Source: DASZTV01 sp035548125 | GTDB taxonomy: Bacteria; Actinomycetota; Actinomycetes; JAFAQI01 | Assembly: GCA_035548125.1 (NCBI GenBank) | Contig: DASZTV010000006.1 | Location: forward strand, 174,392 to 238,391 | DNA length: 64,000 nucleotides | Reading direction: 5' to 3' | Made by a program: the position numbers and the translations under genes | Shown: positions 1-8,792 of the stretch, one piece after another | Layout: every line of letters starts with the position of its first letter | How positions within the stretch are numbered: position 1 is the first letter of the stretch | The notes under the pieces: model-generated | Told to the model about the DNA's origin: nothing | The model's database searches: none | The model's input: the letters and a program-made list of their open reading frames with translations, nothing else

Positions 1-67
1 GGCACGTCAGCTCGTAGCCGCCGTAGTAGTGCGGGGGGTAAGCGTTGCTAAGTACGAGGATTTTCAT
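1..67 (-). CDS. Glycosyltransferase family 4, N-terminal fragment (cut by window edge)
   Basis: Reading the minus strand from an ATG at 67 gives MKILVLSNAYPPHYYGGYEL followed by Thr-Cys, then the window ends. A short beta-strand, then N-x-Y-P-P and a glycine-rich G-G-x-E turn, is the hallmark N-terminus of GT-B-fold family 4 glycosyltransferases, where this loop helps bind the acceptor and the nucleotide sugar. Only about 22 residues are present, so the sugar and linkage cannot be judged. It diverges from the methyltransferase at 210 and belongs to the surface-polysaccharide locus that fills the first 8.7 kb. A TATGCT-like -10 lies about 35 nt upstream on the same strand. Confidence 0.75.
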   Translation of the reverse strand, partial: MKILVLSNAYPPHYYGGYELTC

Positions 68-209
68 CGGTTAATGGGTTCGCAATGACGCCGCAGCATA
101 GCGACTTGTTCGAGGCGCCTTCGCCGCCTTTGGCAGGGCTGTTAGCGTCGTATCCGGCAGATCGGATTCCGGGGGCGCCGTGCCAACCCCGATCCTGGAC
201 GGAGACCCG

Positions 210-1130
210 ATGGCGACTGGCTCGTGGGGGTGGCGGGGCTTCCGCGTGAACGTAACGGTTCCGGACCGTCTCGTCTCGCGCCCGGGTAGTCGTATGGGCC
301 AAGGTAGTTTGCGGTTCAAGCCAACTCCTAGCGCGAACTTCGTCCAGCGCGATCCGAACCGCGCGCTCGAGTTCCTGAAGGAAACCGAACGTCGCCCGCA
401 GGCCGCAAGTGACGCTGGGCTTGCCGAGCGTGTGGCGGCCATGCCTTGGTACCACACGCTCGAGTTTCCGGGAGGGGTGATCACGCCGGGCCGGTTTGAT
501 CATCGCGAGCTAGTGCCTCACTACGGCTTTCCGGTCGATCTGACGGGCAAGCGCGCCCTCGATGTCGCGACCTTCGATGGCTTTTGGGCGTTCGAAATGG
601 AGCGCCGGGGTGCCGAGGTCGTCGCAATCGACCTCGGGACCACCCGCGATGTTGATTTCCCCACACGCGTTCGCCCGCTCGCCGATTCCGCTGGTGACTT
701 GCCACAAATGGGCGGTGGCTTCGCGCTCGCCAAGGAGGCCCTCGGGTCGGCGGTCGACCGCCGAGTCTGCAGCGTCTACGATTTGAATCCCGCTGAGCAC
801 GGGATGTTTGACCTAGTGCACTGCGGTGATCTGCTCGTCCATCTGCGTGATCCGTTGCGGGCTCTCGAAGCTATGCGCAGTGTGACGTCCGGCGAGCTAT
901 TGCTCTCGGATGGCATCATGCTCGCTGAGTCGCGTGGGTCAGCCGGCCGGCCGATGATGTATATCGGCGGGTGGGACGATGTTGTGTGGTGGCTGCCGTC
1001 GCTCGATGCACTGGCGCAGATGGCCATCGACGCGGGCTACCGGGACGTACGAGTGAACTCCGTTTACAACCTGGCGAAGACATACGAAGACGAGGGCTTC
1101 TGGCGCGCGAGCATCACGGCGGTTGTCTGA
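210..1130 (+). CDS. Class I SAM-dependent methyltransferase (DUF1698/CmoB-like)
   Basis: The central domain has a Rossmann motif I, ALDVATFDGFWAFEMERRGA, followed by the acidic strand VVAIDLG, and later FDLVHCGDLLVHLRDPLRAL as motif IV/post-motif. This arrangement matches the class I methyltransferases related to tRNA U34 carboxymethyl/methoxy enzymes (DUF1698), a group that also occurs in sugar and polysaccharide loci. The substrate is unknown; the neighbours suggest a glycan or lipid-linked sugar. I chose ATG 210 because GGAG sits 5 nt upstream; a GTG at 180 and an ATG at 294 are in the same frame, and the conserved part begins well after 294, so the start is uncertain by about 40 codons. 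Confidence 0.7.
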   Translation: MATGSWGWRGFRVNVTVPDRLVSRPGSRMGQGSLRFKPTPSANFVQRDPNRALEFLKETERRPQAASDAGLAERVAAMPWYHTLEFPGGVITPGRFDHRELVPHYGFPVDLTGKRALDVATFDGFWAFEMERRGAEVVAIDLGTTRDVDFPTRVRPLADSAGDLPQMGGGFALAKEALGSAVDRRVCSVYDLNPAEHGMFDLVHCGDLLVHLRDPLRALEAMRSVTSGELLLSDGIMLAESRGSAGRPMMYIGGWDDVVWWLPSLDALAQMAIDAGYRDVRVNSVYNLAKTYEDEGFWRASITAVV

Positions 1131-1159
1131 AAGTCCGTTCGCGACGAATGCGGCGCGCC

Positions 1160-1516
1160 TTATCCCACCTCGGGGGGCCCTACGGCGGCAGCCGCAGCAT
1201 CACGGATCCGGCGGCTAGCCCGCTCGGCGCTGGCGGTCGGGGTCGTTTGGGCGCTATCGCGAGTTGTTCTCTCCGGTGCCGGCTTCCGGGCGGTTAACCC
1301 GTTGACGGCCTCTGCGACACCCCCCAGGCGGTCCTCGACCGCGTCGATCTTGGCTTCCATACGGCGCAGCTGATCGGCGAGCTTCTCAATCGCCTCGAGC
1401 ACTTCCCCGATTCGGGGCACCTCAACTTGGGGGAGTGCTTCGCGACGAGCCGAAGCGCGTCTTGGGCTCGGTCGTGCCGGCGTCAGCTCGATGCCCCAGT
1501 TCGACTTCTTGTCCAT
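1160..1516 (-). CDS. Hypothetical small coiled-coil protein
   Basis: This 118-residue protein is not recognised. A basic, proline-rich N-terminus (about residues 1-30) precedes an amphipathic helix with regular hydrophobic spacing (IGEVLEAIEKLADQLRRMEA and the following AVEDRLGGVAEAV), predicted to form a short coiled coil. The C-terminal 45 residues are low-complexity Arg/Ala/Thr and probably disordered. AAGGAG lies about 10 nt before the ATG at 1516. It sits tail-to-tail with the methyltransferase and upstream of the O-antigen-ligase-like gene on the same strand. The heptad pattern argues that it is real, but no role can be assigned. Confidence 0.5.
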   Translation of the reverse strand: MDKKSNWGIELTPARPSPRRASARREALPQVEVPRIGEVLEAIEKLADQLRRMEAKIDAVEDRLGGVAEAVNGLTARKPAPERTTRDSAQTTPTASAERASRRIRDAAAAAVGPPEVG

Positions 1517-1609
1517 AGGGGGAGCGCTCCTTGCCCGGCGTTGACTGTCTCAACTGTAAGGGAGGTTTTGCGGTCGGTCTGCTATCTACGGCCGGAACGA
1601 CCTCTTGGT

Positions 1610-3262
1610 TCAGCTCTCGATCAGGATCGGGAGGGTGGTCCGGTCGACTTGGATTTCGGTGGAGTGTGTACCGGGCGAGATGGGGTGATATCGCGACGAG
1701 GGTTTCCTATGCGATGAGGCGCCCAGCATGACGCCGATCAGGCCCCAGAACGGAAGCGAGACGGGAAAGTTGTTCCAGATCTGCAGGAACAAGCCGCCTA
1801 CTGCGAAGCCGCAGCCGGCGGCGAACAGCGCAACGGCGAGATCCCCCTCGGCGCCCGCCGCCCATCGTCGACGCCATAACTCCCGCAGGACGGACAGGTA
1901 CATGAAGATGAAGAGACCCATGCCGCCTAGGCCGAGCTCGGTTCCTACCTGCAGGTATGAGTTCTCGGTCGTCGTGGAGTTCGAAGTATGGAAGCGATGG
2001 CCAGTGGCCGGATTGGCGCCGAGTCCCAACCCGACGGGTTGGGAGAGAACCTCGGTCCAGCCCTGGCGGCTCAACTTGGAATGCGTCTGATTGTCTTCGG
2101 TTGAGCTGCTGTTGAAGATGCTGGCGAATCGCTGGACGAACGAACTATGACCGGCAAGCGGGACGCTGGCGACGGCTCCTAGGACGACCATGGCCAGCGC
2201 GAGCATGCGAACGCGGGAACGGCGCTTGAACGCGACATAGACGACGACCAGCAGTGCGATGAGGCAAGCCAGAATGGCGCTACGGGTCTGCGTGAGGATT
2301 ACGGTCGTCAGAGCGGCGCCCGGCCACAACAGCTTCCGCAAGTTGGGTCTCGAACCGACCAGCGACTGCATGCCGATCGCAAGAGGCAACACCGTGAGGA
2401 AGCCCAGTTCGATCTGGCTCACCGAGAAGCCGCCAGCACGGATGGATCCTGAAGCCGAAACGAGTAGGAAGCCGCGCTGAACGAGGTGCGAGTCGATGTG
2501 CAGGACCGCCCGCTCGTAGGCCGCCAGGTCGATCGTGTGAACGAAGAAGTTGGAGTACGAATGTCGATCGAACTTCTCCCAGAGGGCAGATCCGAACTCC
2601 ACTAGTCCCACTAGCAGCACGAGCAGGGCTAGCCGAGGCAGGGCCACGCGCCGAAATGGAACCTTGGTGCAGAACAGCATCAACAGGATGAACAAGCAGT
2701 CCAACCGCCACGCATTGATGCGGATCGACCAGCTTTGCCCGCCGAATGCCCCGGGGATGGCGAAGGGAGCCAGCAGGTACACCGAGGCTATGGCGACGTA
2801 CACGCCGGCGGCGTACTCGAACGCGCGAGCTCCTGGCCCGGGACCACCGCGGGCGTGGCGATGTTGCAGAGCTGCGAGGCCGATCCCGAGCACCATCGCG
2901 TCTTTGACGTACCCGAGGTCGCGCACCACGAGTGCCGGGGCCCCGAGCTTGAAGAGCCAGGCGAGGGTCACGAATTGAAAAGGGGGATACACGATGATCA
3001 CGCCAAGGGCGCCAGCCGGGTGGCGCGAGGCGGCGAGGATCGCGGCGACCGCCGCGCCTGCCGCGATCACGACGGCCGCAGCTTTCAGGCCACCCAGGAG
3101 CAGGAGTGCGACGACGAGCGCGGCACCCACCACACCGACCGCCGCAGAGGGCAACCGGGGAACCAGCGACACGGGGCCCACTCCGCTCCGGGCGCCGTCC
3201 GACACCCGGTTGGCGCGGCGACTTCGTCGAACGTGTGCCGACCGTCCGATCCTATGACGCAT
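1610..3262 (-). CDS. O-antigen ligase / Wzy-type polysaccharide polymerase
   Basis: A protein of about 550 residues with at least ten hydrophobic segments and a long extracytoplasmic loop that ends in the motif LGLGLGANPATGHRF...ENSYLQVGTELGLGGMGLFI. This is the Wzy_C pattern of O-antigen ligases and polysaccharide polymerases, which join undecaprenyl-linked repeat units at the outer face of the membrane. The open frame extends 70 codons further upstream, but that extension overlaps the divergent tyrosine-kinase gene and is not hydrophobic; ATG 3262 is preferred, with a -10 box (TAACGT) about 14 nt before it. With the Wzz/BY-kinase next to it, this forms the polymerase/chain-length pair of an exopolysaccharide pathway. 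Confidence 0.8.
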   Translation of the reverse strand: MRHRIGRSAHVRRSRRANRVSDGARSGVGPVSLVPRLPSAAVGVVGAALVVALLLLGGLKAAAVVIAAGAAVAAILAASRHPAGALGVIIVYPPFQFVTLAWLFKLGAPALVVRDLGYVKDAMVLGIGLAALQHRHARGGPGPGARAFEYAAGVYVAIASVYLLAPFAIPGAFGGQSWSIRINAWRLDCLFILLMLFCTKVPFRRVALPRLALLVLLVGLVEFGSALWEKFDRHSYSNFFVHTIDLAAYERAVLHIDSHLVQRGFLLVSASGSIRAGGFSVSQIELGFLTVLPLAIGMQSLVGSRPNLRKLLWPGAALTTVILTQTRSAILACLIALLVVVYVAFKRRSRVRMLALAMVVLGAVASVPLAGHSSFVQRFASIFNSSSTEDNQTHSKLSRQGWTEVLSQPVGLGLGANPATGHRFHTSNSTTTENSYLQVGTELGLGGMGLFIFMYLSVLRELWRRRWAAGAEGDLAVALFAAGCGFAVGGLFLQIWNNFPVSLPFWGLIGVMLGASSHRKPSSRYHPISPGTHSTEIQVDRTTLPILIES

Positions 3263-3276
3263 CGCGGGGGTTTTCG

Positions 3277-3286
3277 ACGTTAGCCT
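3277..3286. promoter_or_regulatory. Overlapping divergent -10 boxes
   Basis: The ten bases ACGTTAGCCT contain TAGCCT on the plus strand (3281-3286, six bases before the GTG of the BY-kinase gene) and TAACGT on the minus strand (3282-3277, about 14 bases before the ATG of the polymerase gene). The two hexamers share two bases, so RNA polymerase could probably use only one direction at a time. Confidence 0.5.
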
Positions 3287-3292
3287 GTCTCC

Positions 3293-4657
3293 GTGGATCT
3301 CTTCACCGCGCTCGGCATCCTCCGTCGGCGGTGGATGATTTTCGTACTTTGTGTCGCCGCCGGAGTTGGCGGGGGCTACGCGCTGGCCCACCACACTCAG
3401 AAGCAATACGCGGCAACCGCACAAGTGCTGGTCAATGTTCCGGTGTCTGACAATCTCGAACAGCAACTGCAAGGCACACAGCTGTCCAGCAACCTTGTGA
3501 CGACCTACGCGAACCTGGTCGCCTCAGAGGTCGTCCGCAGGGACGTCATGGATCAGTTGCAAGCGCTGGGCGAGAGACATCAAGCGGGAACGTTGAGCGG
3601 GGCCCAGGTCCCGGCTACCTACTTGATCAACATCAAGTCGACCAGTCCTTACCCGGAGGTCGCACAGCTCACGGCTAACTACGGCGCTGCGGCATTGATA
3701 AGTACGGTGGCTTCATTGCAGGTCGATCAACCACAGCCGGTGCGGATCAAAGTGGTCGGCCCGGCGACGTATCCGGGGGCTCCCTACGCGCCGAGGCCCG
3801 CTTTCGACATCTTCGTCGGTGCACTTCTGGGCTTGGTTGTCGGTCTCGCCTTGATTGCGATGCTCGAGGCGCTCGATCGCACGGTTCACTCCGTGCAGCA
3901 AGCCGACGCGCTGCTCAAGGCACCGCTGCTTGGGGTGGTGCCGAAGCACAAGCGCCGAACCGTGGTTGTCGGACGCAAGAACGAGGGTGCCGAGGGCGAG
4001 CCATATAGGTCGTTGCGAACGGCCATTCGGTTTGTCGACCTCGACCGTCCGATCCACACGATGCTCGTGACAAGCCCGACCGAGAACGACGGCAAGACAT
4101 CGACCGCGGCGAACCTGGCCATTGTGCTCGCAATGTCCGGTGAACGTGTGATCCTCGTTGATGCGGACCTCCGTCGCGCGGGCCTCGGTAAGGCGCTTGG
4201 TATCGACTCCTCCGTCGGCCTGACGAACTTAGTTCTTGGCGGGGTAGCGCTACAGGACACTCTGCAGAACTACCGGCAGAACCTCTTGGTTCTTGCCAGT
4301 GGGCCGCTACCCCCTAATCCGTCGGAGATTCTCGGCTCCCAACTTGTCAACGACGTCTTGCACGAGCTAGCCAATCTCGCCGACATCATCATCATTGACG
4401 CCCCGCCGGTGCTACCGGTCGCGGACGCGGTCGCACTGAGCACTCAGGTAGATGCGACCCTCGTCGTGCTGCGACACGGCACGACTCTTCGTAGCGGTGC
4501 GGCTGCAACGCGTCGACGACTCGACGCGGTGGGCGCGCGGGTAGTGGGTTACGTGCTGAATGCGGTTCCGCGGCGGGAGACGCGTGACTACTACACCGAC
4601 AACCGGGATCGTTACTACTCGACCCGCCATCAGGCCGAGCCGTCCATCCCGGTCTGA
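3293..4657 (+). CDS. Wzz/BY-kinase: polysaccharide co-polymerase fused to tyrosine autokinase
   Basis: The first 190 residues are a Wzz domain: a TM helix at about 13-32, a periplasmic region, and a second TM at about 168-190 (FVGALLGLVVGLALIAML). The cytoplasmic part is a bacterial tyrosine kinase: Walker A in SPTENDGKTSTAANLA (about 262-277), Walker A' VILVDADLRR (about 286) and Walker B IIIIDAPPV (about 365), ending in a tyrosine cluster (DYYTDNRDRYYSTRH, about 431-445) of the kind that is autophosphorylated. Such proteins set polymer chain length and switch export on and off. The GTG start follows a -10 TAGCCT by six bases with no Shine-Dalgarno, so the mRNA is probably leaderless. Confidence 0.9.
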   Translation: MDLFTALGILRRRWMIFVLCVAAGVGGGYALAHHTQKQYAATAQVLVNVPVSDNLEQQLQGTQLSSNLVTTYANLVASEVVRRDVMDQLQALGERHQAGTLSGAQVPATYLINIKSTSPYPEVAQLTANYGAAALISTVASLQVDQPQPVRIKVVGPATYPGAPYAPRPAFDIFVGALLGLVVGLALIAMLEALDRTVHSVQQADALLKAPLLGVVPKHKRRTVVVGRKNEGAEGEPYRSLRTAIRFVDLDRPIHTMLVTSPTENDGKTSTAANLAIVLAMSGERVILVDADLRRAGLGKALGIDSSVGLTNLVLGGVALQDTLQNYRQNLLVLASGPLPPNPSEILGSQLVNDVLHELANLADIIIIDAPPVLPVADAVALSTQVDATLVVLRHGTTLRSGAAATRRRLDAVGARVVGYVLNAVPRRETRDYYTDNRDRYYSTRHQAEPSIPV

Positions 4658-4677
4658 CGGCTGCTGAGGCGGCTGCC

Positions 4678-5580
4678 TCAAGTCTTGATCGCTACGACCT
4701 GCATCCGGTCCCGAAAGTCCGGTGCGACCAGCCGGTCGGCGAGCCCGATGGCGCGGCTGGCACCCGCGGCGGCCCGGGCCAGCGCCGGCGCGTAGCCGCC
4801 GAGCCGCTGGGCGTAGTACGTCGCGGTGAAGACCTTGGGGTGGCTCGCGACGTCGACCACCTGAAGGCCGTGCTGCTCGAGCAGGCGCCGCATCGAGTCG
4901 CGGGTGAAGTACTGCACGTGCATCGGCAGGATCGACCACCACCGTTGGCCCATCATGCGGGCCAGCCGGCCGCCCGCGTCGGGCGTGGTCAGGTAGAGGG
5001 CACCGCCGGGCTCGAGCATCTCCGCGATGGCTGCGATCGCCCCGGAGACGTCGAGCAGGTGCTCGATGACGTCGCACATGACGACGGCCCGCATGCTCTC
5101 CGCCGTGATCTGAGCGTCGCTCAGATCACCCACCCGGACGTCGAGGCCGCGCTCGCGAGCCCGTTCGACGGCCCACGTCGACGGCTCGATCCCGCTCGCT
5201 TCCCAGCCGCGGCCCGCCGCTGCGGCGAGGAACGAGCCGGTCCAGCAGCCGATGTCGACGAGCCGGCCAGGCCGGACGAACCGCTCGAGCCGCTCGAGCG
5301 AGCGCCGGGCGGTCTCGAGCTGGCCGTCCTCCTCGTTGATCGACACCGGGTCGGCGGCGTCGCCGTAGGCCGCGGCGAGCACCTCGTCGGTCGGCGTCTC
5401 CTCGAGCGAGCCGTGGCCGCAGTCGAGGCACCGAAGGACGGTTCCCACGGTCTCGCCGTAGCGGTCGGCGCTCGGTCGGAACAGATGCGGGTCGACGCCG
5501 TTCTCGGTCGCGTCGCCTTCGACCCGCCAGAGCAGCCGGCTGCGCGAGCTCCCGCAAACCGGGCAGGCCCAGTCCGTCAC
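4678..5580 (-). CDS. SAM-dependent methyltransferase with N-terminal zinc ribbon
   Basis: Starts at GTG 5580, overlapping the stop of the upstream gene by GTGA. The N-terminus is a four-cysteine zinc knuckle (CPVCGSS near residue 6 and CLDCGHG about 50 residues on), followed by a class I methyltransferase fold: VDIGCWTGSFLAAAAGRGW (motif I), GIEPS (motif II) and VVMCDVIEHLLD (motif IV). This domain order is that of the Methyltransf_23/C-methyltransferase proteins found in deoxysugar and polysaccharide loci. It is the last gene of a translationally coupled three-gene operon with a FAD oxidoreductase and a GT2 enzyme, suggesting methylation of a sugar or polyprenyl-linked intermediate. Confidence 0.85.
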   Translation of the reverse strand: MTDWACPVCGSSRSRLLWRVEGDATENGVDPHLFRPSADRYGETVGTVLRCLDCGHGSLEETPTDEVLAAAYGDAADPVSINEEDGQLETARRSLERLERFVRPGRLVDIGCWTGSFLAAAAGRGWEASGIEPSTWAVERARERGLDVRVGDLSDAQITAESMRAVVMCDVIEHLLDVSGAIAAIAEMLEPGGALYLTTPDAGGRLARMMGQRWWSILPMHVQYFTRDSMRRLLEQHGLQVVDVASHPKVFTATYYAQRLGGYAPALARAAAGASRAIGLADRLVAPDFRDRMQVVAIKT

Positions 5581-6884
5581 GAGGACTCCGCCACGATCGC
5601 GGCTGCGGCATCGCCGCCGATTCGCACGCCCTCGCTCATGCCGCGGTCCGCCGGGTAGATCTGCGCGGTGGTCGCGACGTACAGCCCACGAAGCGGCGCG
5701 TGCAGGTCGGGGATCCGGTTGCGGTACCCGAGCGTGACGAGCGGAGCGGCGTACGGCGTCTTGAACGGATGGACTGCCTGCACGCTGGACCGGTCGAAGC
5801 TCGGGTAGGCGGCAGCGAGGTTGTCGAGCCAGGTGTCGGTCAGCGCGGCCGCGTCGGTCGTCGCGATGTCGGCCTCCGCGGCCGTGAAGTAGCGGCCGAG
5901 ATAGGTGACGTGGCGGCCGCCGTAGTCCGACGGCGGCACCAGGTTGGTCTGCTCGATGATCGCGCCGAAGCCGAGCGAGGGATCGCACACGTTCGTCCAA
6001 TAGACGTCGCTGATCGGCCGGTCCGTCTCGATCACCGAGCAGACGACACCCATTCCCTCGGCCCGCGTCCACTTCGGATCGGCGTACTCGCCGGGAACGA
6101 GCTTGGTGATGCCGGGCAGCGCACCGGTGTAGAGAACGGTGTCGGTCTCGACGTCACCACCGTCGGCGGTGACGCCCGTGACGGCTCCGTCCGTGGCGAC
6201 GATCTCCCCGACGCGGCTCTTGGTGCGGATCTCGACGCCGTGTTCTTCGAGGCGGGCCGCCAGCGCATCGAACACCTGCCGGAAGCCACCTCGCAGGTAG
6301 CCGAGCTTCTCGCCGCTGCCTTTGCGGGCGCCGCGTCGCTGCGCGAACCGGCCCCACATCCAGGCGGCCGGTACTTCCGGCGCGGCCGCACCGAACTTGG
6401 CGCGCAGCAGCGGCTCCCAGAGCTCGCGCACTGCGGCGGGGCCGGTCGCCCGGGTGAGCCACTCCTGCGCGGGAACCGTGTCGAGGCTCTCCCAGTTGCG
6501 CCACTGCTGCAGCCGCAGCCCGCCAATCCCCATCCGGACCCGCTCGGGGAAGGTCATCGGACCGAACCGCAGGATGTCCAGCGGGGTCGTGAAGTGCCAG
6601 AGCTTGCCACCGGTGAGCACCCCCATCGTGCTCGGCAGCCAGTCGAGCTTCGAGGTGAGGCCGAGCTCGTCGATCAGGCCGCGAATGTGCGACTCGTGCG
6701 GGAAGACGTGGTGATAGAAGCACTCGAGCGGCGTTCCGCCGATCTCGAACGACACGACCAGTCCACCGAGCCGCTCGCCGGCTTCGAACAGCACGACCTC
6801 ACGGCCGGCTTCGGCGAGACGCAGCGCCGCGGCCGCGCCGGCGATGCCTCCGCCGACGATGATGACGGGCTTCACGCCCGTCAC
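5577..6884 (-). CDS. FAD-dependent NAD(P)-binding oxidoreductase (protoporphyrinogen oxidase/UGM-like)
   Basis: 435 residues beginning with a Rossmann FAD-binding fingerprint, VIIVGGGIAGAAAALRLAEA, then EAGERLGG, as in flavin amine oxidases and UDP-galactopyranose mutase-like enzymes. The C-terminus keeps the second FAD contact (LRGLYVATTAQIYPADRGMSEGVRIGG). Catalytic residues cannot be assigned from sequence alone. It sits between a GT2 glycosyltransferase and a methyltransferase with four-base GTGA overlaps at both ends, so the three proteins are made together. Proteins of this family in surface-glycan operons are thought to act on lipid-linked sugars; the exact reaction is not known. Confidence 0.85.
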   Translation of the reverse strand: MTGVKPVIIVGGGIAGAAAALRLAEAGREVVLFEAGERLGGLVVSFEIGGTPLECFYHHVFPHESHIRGLIDELGLTSKLDWLPSTMGVLTGGKLWHFTTPLDILRFGPMTFPERVRMGIGGLRLQQWRNWESLDTVPAQEWLTRATGPAAVRELWEPLLRAKFGAAAPEVPAAWMWGRFAQRRGARKGSGEKLGYLRGGFRQVFDALAARLEEHGVEIRTKSRVGEIVATDGAVTGVTADGGDVETDTVLYTGALPGITKLVPGEYADPKWTRAEGMGVVCSVIETDRPISDVYWTNVCDPSLGFGAIIEQTNLVPPSDYGGRHVTYLGRYFTAAEADIATTDAAALTDTWLDNLAAAYPSFDRSSVQAVHPFKTPYAAPLVTLGYRNRIPDLHAPLRGLYVATTAQIYPADRGMSEGVRIGGDAAAAIVAESS

Positions 6885-7687
6885 CCGTCGGCGCGCGGCG
6901 GGATGGAGTGCGTGTTGCGGGCGCCGGCGGGCAGGTGGGCCAGCTCCATCGTCGCCAGGTGGTCATGCATCCGGCGCAGCTCGGTGAAGGCGCGGATGAT
7001 CACCTTGACGCTCGCGCCCTGCGGCTTGCCGGCGGTGCGCGGGAAGTGGTTCACCCCCACCTCCACGACGCGGTAGCCGCTGCGCCCCAGCTTGACCATC
7101 AGTTCGGTGTTGACCATCGCGCCGACGCTGGTGAGCTCGAGACCGTCGAAGACCTCGCGCCGGAACAGCTTGAACGCGCAGTCGATGTCGCGCACCGGCA
7201 CGTAGAACAAGGCGCGCACGAGGTAGTTCCAGGCGCGGGCGTTGAGCCGCCGGAAGAACGGGTCCCGCCGCTTGATCCGGTAACCCGCGACGACGTCAAC
7301 GCTCTGGATCAGGTCGAGGAAGACCGCAAGCTCATCGAGGTCGAACTGGTTGTCGGAGTCGGTGAAGAAGACGAGGTCCATCGCGGCGGCCAGGAAGCCA
7401 CTCTTCAACGCGCCGCCGTACCCCCGGTTCACCTCGTGCTTGATCAGCCGGATCTGCGGGTTCTCGGTGCTGAGCTTCTCGACGATCGCGGCGGTAGTGT
7501 CCGCGGAGCCGTCGTCGACGACGATGACCTCGTACTCGGTGCAGTGACGGCTTGCCACATCGACGCTGCGCTGCACCGCGGCTTCGATGTTGGCTTCCTC
7601 GTTGTACGCCGGGAGCACGATCGAGAGTCGTCTCGGTCGTGGCTCGTCCATCCCCGAATGCAGGCCTGGCACGTCATCACCCTTCAC
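6881..7687 (-). CDS. GT2 family glycosyltransferase (dolichyl-phosphate mannosyltransferase-like)
   Basis: A GT-A-fold enzyme with LSIVLPAYNEEANIEAAV at the N-terminus, VIVVDDGSADTT (nucleotide binding), the DxD-like metal site FFTDSDNQFD, and DCAFKLFRREVF. Length and motif order match DPM1-type transferases that move a sugar from a nucleotide donor to polyprenyl phosphate at the cytoplasmic face; there are no C-terminal TM helices. First gene of the GT2-oxidoreductase-methyltransferase operon. GTG 7687 is used; an ATG at 7651 twelve codons later is also possible. A TAATCT -10 is present about 40 bases upstream. Confidence 0.88.
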   Translation of the reverse strand: MKGDDVPGLHSGMDEPRPRRLSIVLPAYNEEANIEAAVQRSVDVASRHCTEYEVIVVDDGSADTTAAIVEKLSTENPQIRLIKHEVNRGYGGALKSGFLAAAMDLVFFTDSDNQFDLDELAVFLDLIQSVDVVAGYRIKRRDPFFRRLNARAWNYLVRALFYVPVRDIDCAFKLFRREVFDGLELTSVGAMVNTELMVKLGRSGYRVVEVGVNHFPRTAGKPQGASVKVIIRAFTELRRMHDHLATMELAHLPAGARNTHSIPPRADG

Positions 7688-7726
7688 GCCGTGGGCCAGC
7701 CCGCCGGAACCGGCTCGCCGCCCCCA

Positions 7727-7732
7727 AGATTA
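7727..7732 (-). promoter_or_regulatory. -10 box for the GT2-oxidoreductase-methyltransferase operon
   Basis: TAATCT on the minus strand, giving an untranslated leader of roughly 30 nt before GTG 7687. It overlaps the last codons of the upstream GT90 gene. No convincing -35 was found. Confidence 0.4.
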
Positions 7733-8749
7733 GGTCGGATGGGCCTGATTCAGGCCGAGCCTAGGCCGAAGCAACTCGGCGGTGACGCGCTCCACACGGC
7801 GGTGGTCGTACACCCGGCACGCATGTCGGCGAGCCCGGTCGCTCATCTCCTTGCACTCTTGATCGTGGCTTTGGCACCACTCAAGCTGGTCACCTAAGTC
7901 GGATAGGTCGGAGGCGAGCGGGACGTAATGTTGCCAAGGCTCGAACTCGCGAGTGAACCTGGTCTGCCAGATCGACGCAGGCGAGAGCACGACCGATCCG
8001 CTGAGCATCTTCCAGGCCCAGGCGTCCCAGGTCCTCGCGAATCCGTCGATATCGATGAGGTACTTGTTTCGCAGCTGTTGACGCCGAGATGTCGATTTTC
8101 CTAGCGACACGTCAATGGCGAACTCGCCTTGGTCGGCCAGTTTCTTGAGGTGGCGACGAAGTGCAGGCCCGTGCGTGTTTGGCGACTCGGCGGTGTGATC
8201 GGAACCCGCGTAGCTCGCTCGATTTGCGCGAAGCCCCCAAGGTCGACGGGACATGGCGAGTTCGACCCGGAGCGGGCGGTACCAGCGGTGCATCAGGAAA
8301 TGCGCCTCAGGAAGCAGCACTGCGCTGGGGTCGTCGTAATGCGCCGAGAAACAGACAAGCCAGTCCTTGCTCGGACTCATCAGCGGCAGCGTGCCTGGAG
8401 CGCCACGCCATTCAACCTCGGCCTCCACCCCCGGTGGCGTAGGGACCCAGGTGTAGTGCGAACTGTGCGGAACGCGCTCTCGCCAACCATCCCGCGTGCA
8501 GCAGAGGAACCAGAAGGGAGGTGTGTTAGAGGTAACTGAAAGCGCTCGTTCGATATGGCGGACGACGAATGGGAGGCGCTTCGAGGCCGTGACCAATGGG
8601 TGGCCCGCGGCAAGCCATCCGGCCGACCTTCCAGCCCATCCGATACCCGCGACATTTTGAGGAGTAGCGACGATGTCGGCGGAAAGGATCCGGTTGAAGT
8701 CGTCTTTGGTGACAACGGCTACCGAGGTCTCCCACCGGGCGGTCCACAC
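7730..8749 (-). CDS. GT90 family glycosyltransferase (CAP10/LpsA-like)
   Basis: The C-terminal half has the GT90 signature: NKYLIDIDGFARTWDAWAWK, then SGSVVLSPASIWQTRFT and W-x-HYVPLASDLSDL. These are the donor-binding elements shared by Rumi/KDELC O-glucosyltransferases and bacterial LPS-modifying enzymes such as LpsA. It probably adds glucose or xylose to a surface glycan. The gene ends just before the GT2 operon on the same strand, and codon usage is visibly less G+C-biased than in the flanking gene at 8793, hinting at horizontal origin. GTG 8749 is supported by a TACCGT -10 at 8756-8761 exactly six bases upstream. Confidence 0.82.
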   Translation of the reverse strand: MWTARWETSVAVVTKDDFNRILSADIVATPQNVAGIGWAGRSAGWLAAGHPLVTASKRLPFVVRHIERALSVTSNTPPFWFLCCTRDGWRERVPHSSHYTWVPTPPGVEAEVEWRGAPGTLPLMSPSKDWLVCFSAHYDDPSAVLLPEAHFLMHRWYRPLRVELAMSRRPWGLRANRASYAGSDHTAESPNTHGPALRRHLKKLADQGEFAIDVSLGKSTSRRQQLRNKYLIDIDGFARTWDAWAWKMLSGSVVLSPASIWQTRFTREFEPWQHYVPLASDLSDLGDQLEWCQSHDQECKEMSDRARRHACRVYDHRRVERVTAELLRPRLGLNQAHPT

Positions 8750-8792
8750 GAATCCACGGTAGCCAGTGGGCTGTCCTTCTACGCTTGTTCGT

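Noticed and set aside
3263..3472. 70-codon upstream extension of the O-antigen-ligase-like gene
   Set aside because: Overlaps the divergent BY-kinase gene and its promoter; not hydrophobic.
5700..7897. Long plus-strand ORFs (5700-7076 and 6908-7897) over the GT2/oxidoreductase operon
   Set aside because: Antisense shadows; the minus genes overlap by GTGA and carry clear families.
1..8749. Prophage or transposon as the cause of lower G+C
   Set aside because: No integrase, transposase, terminal repeats or phage genes seen; surface-polysaccharide loci are often atypical in composition.
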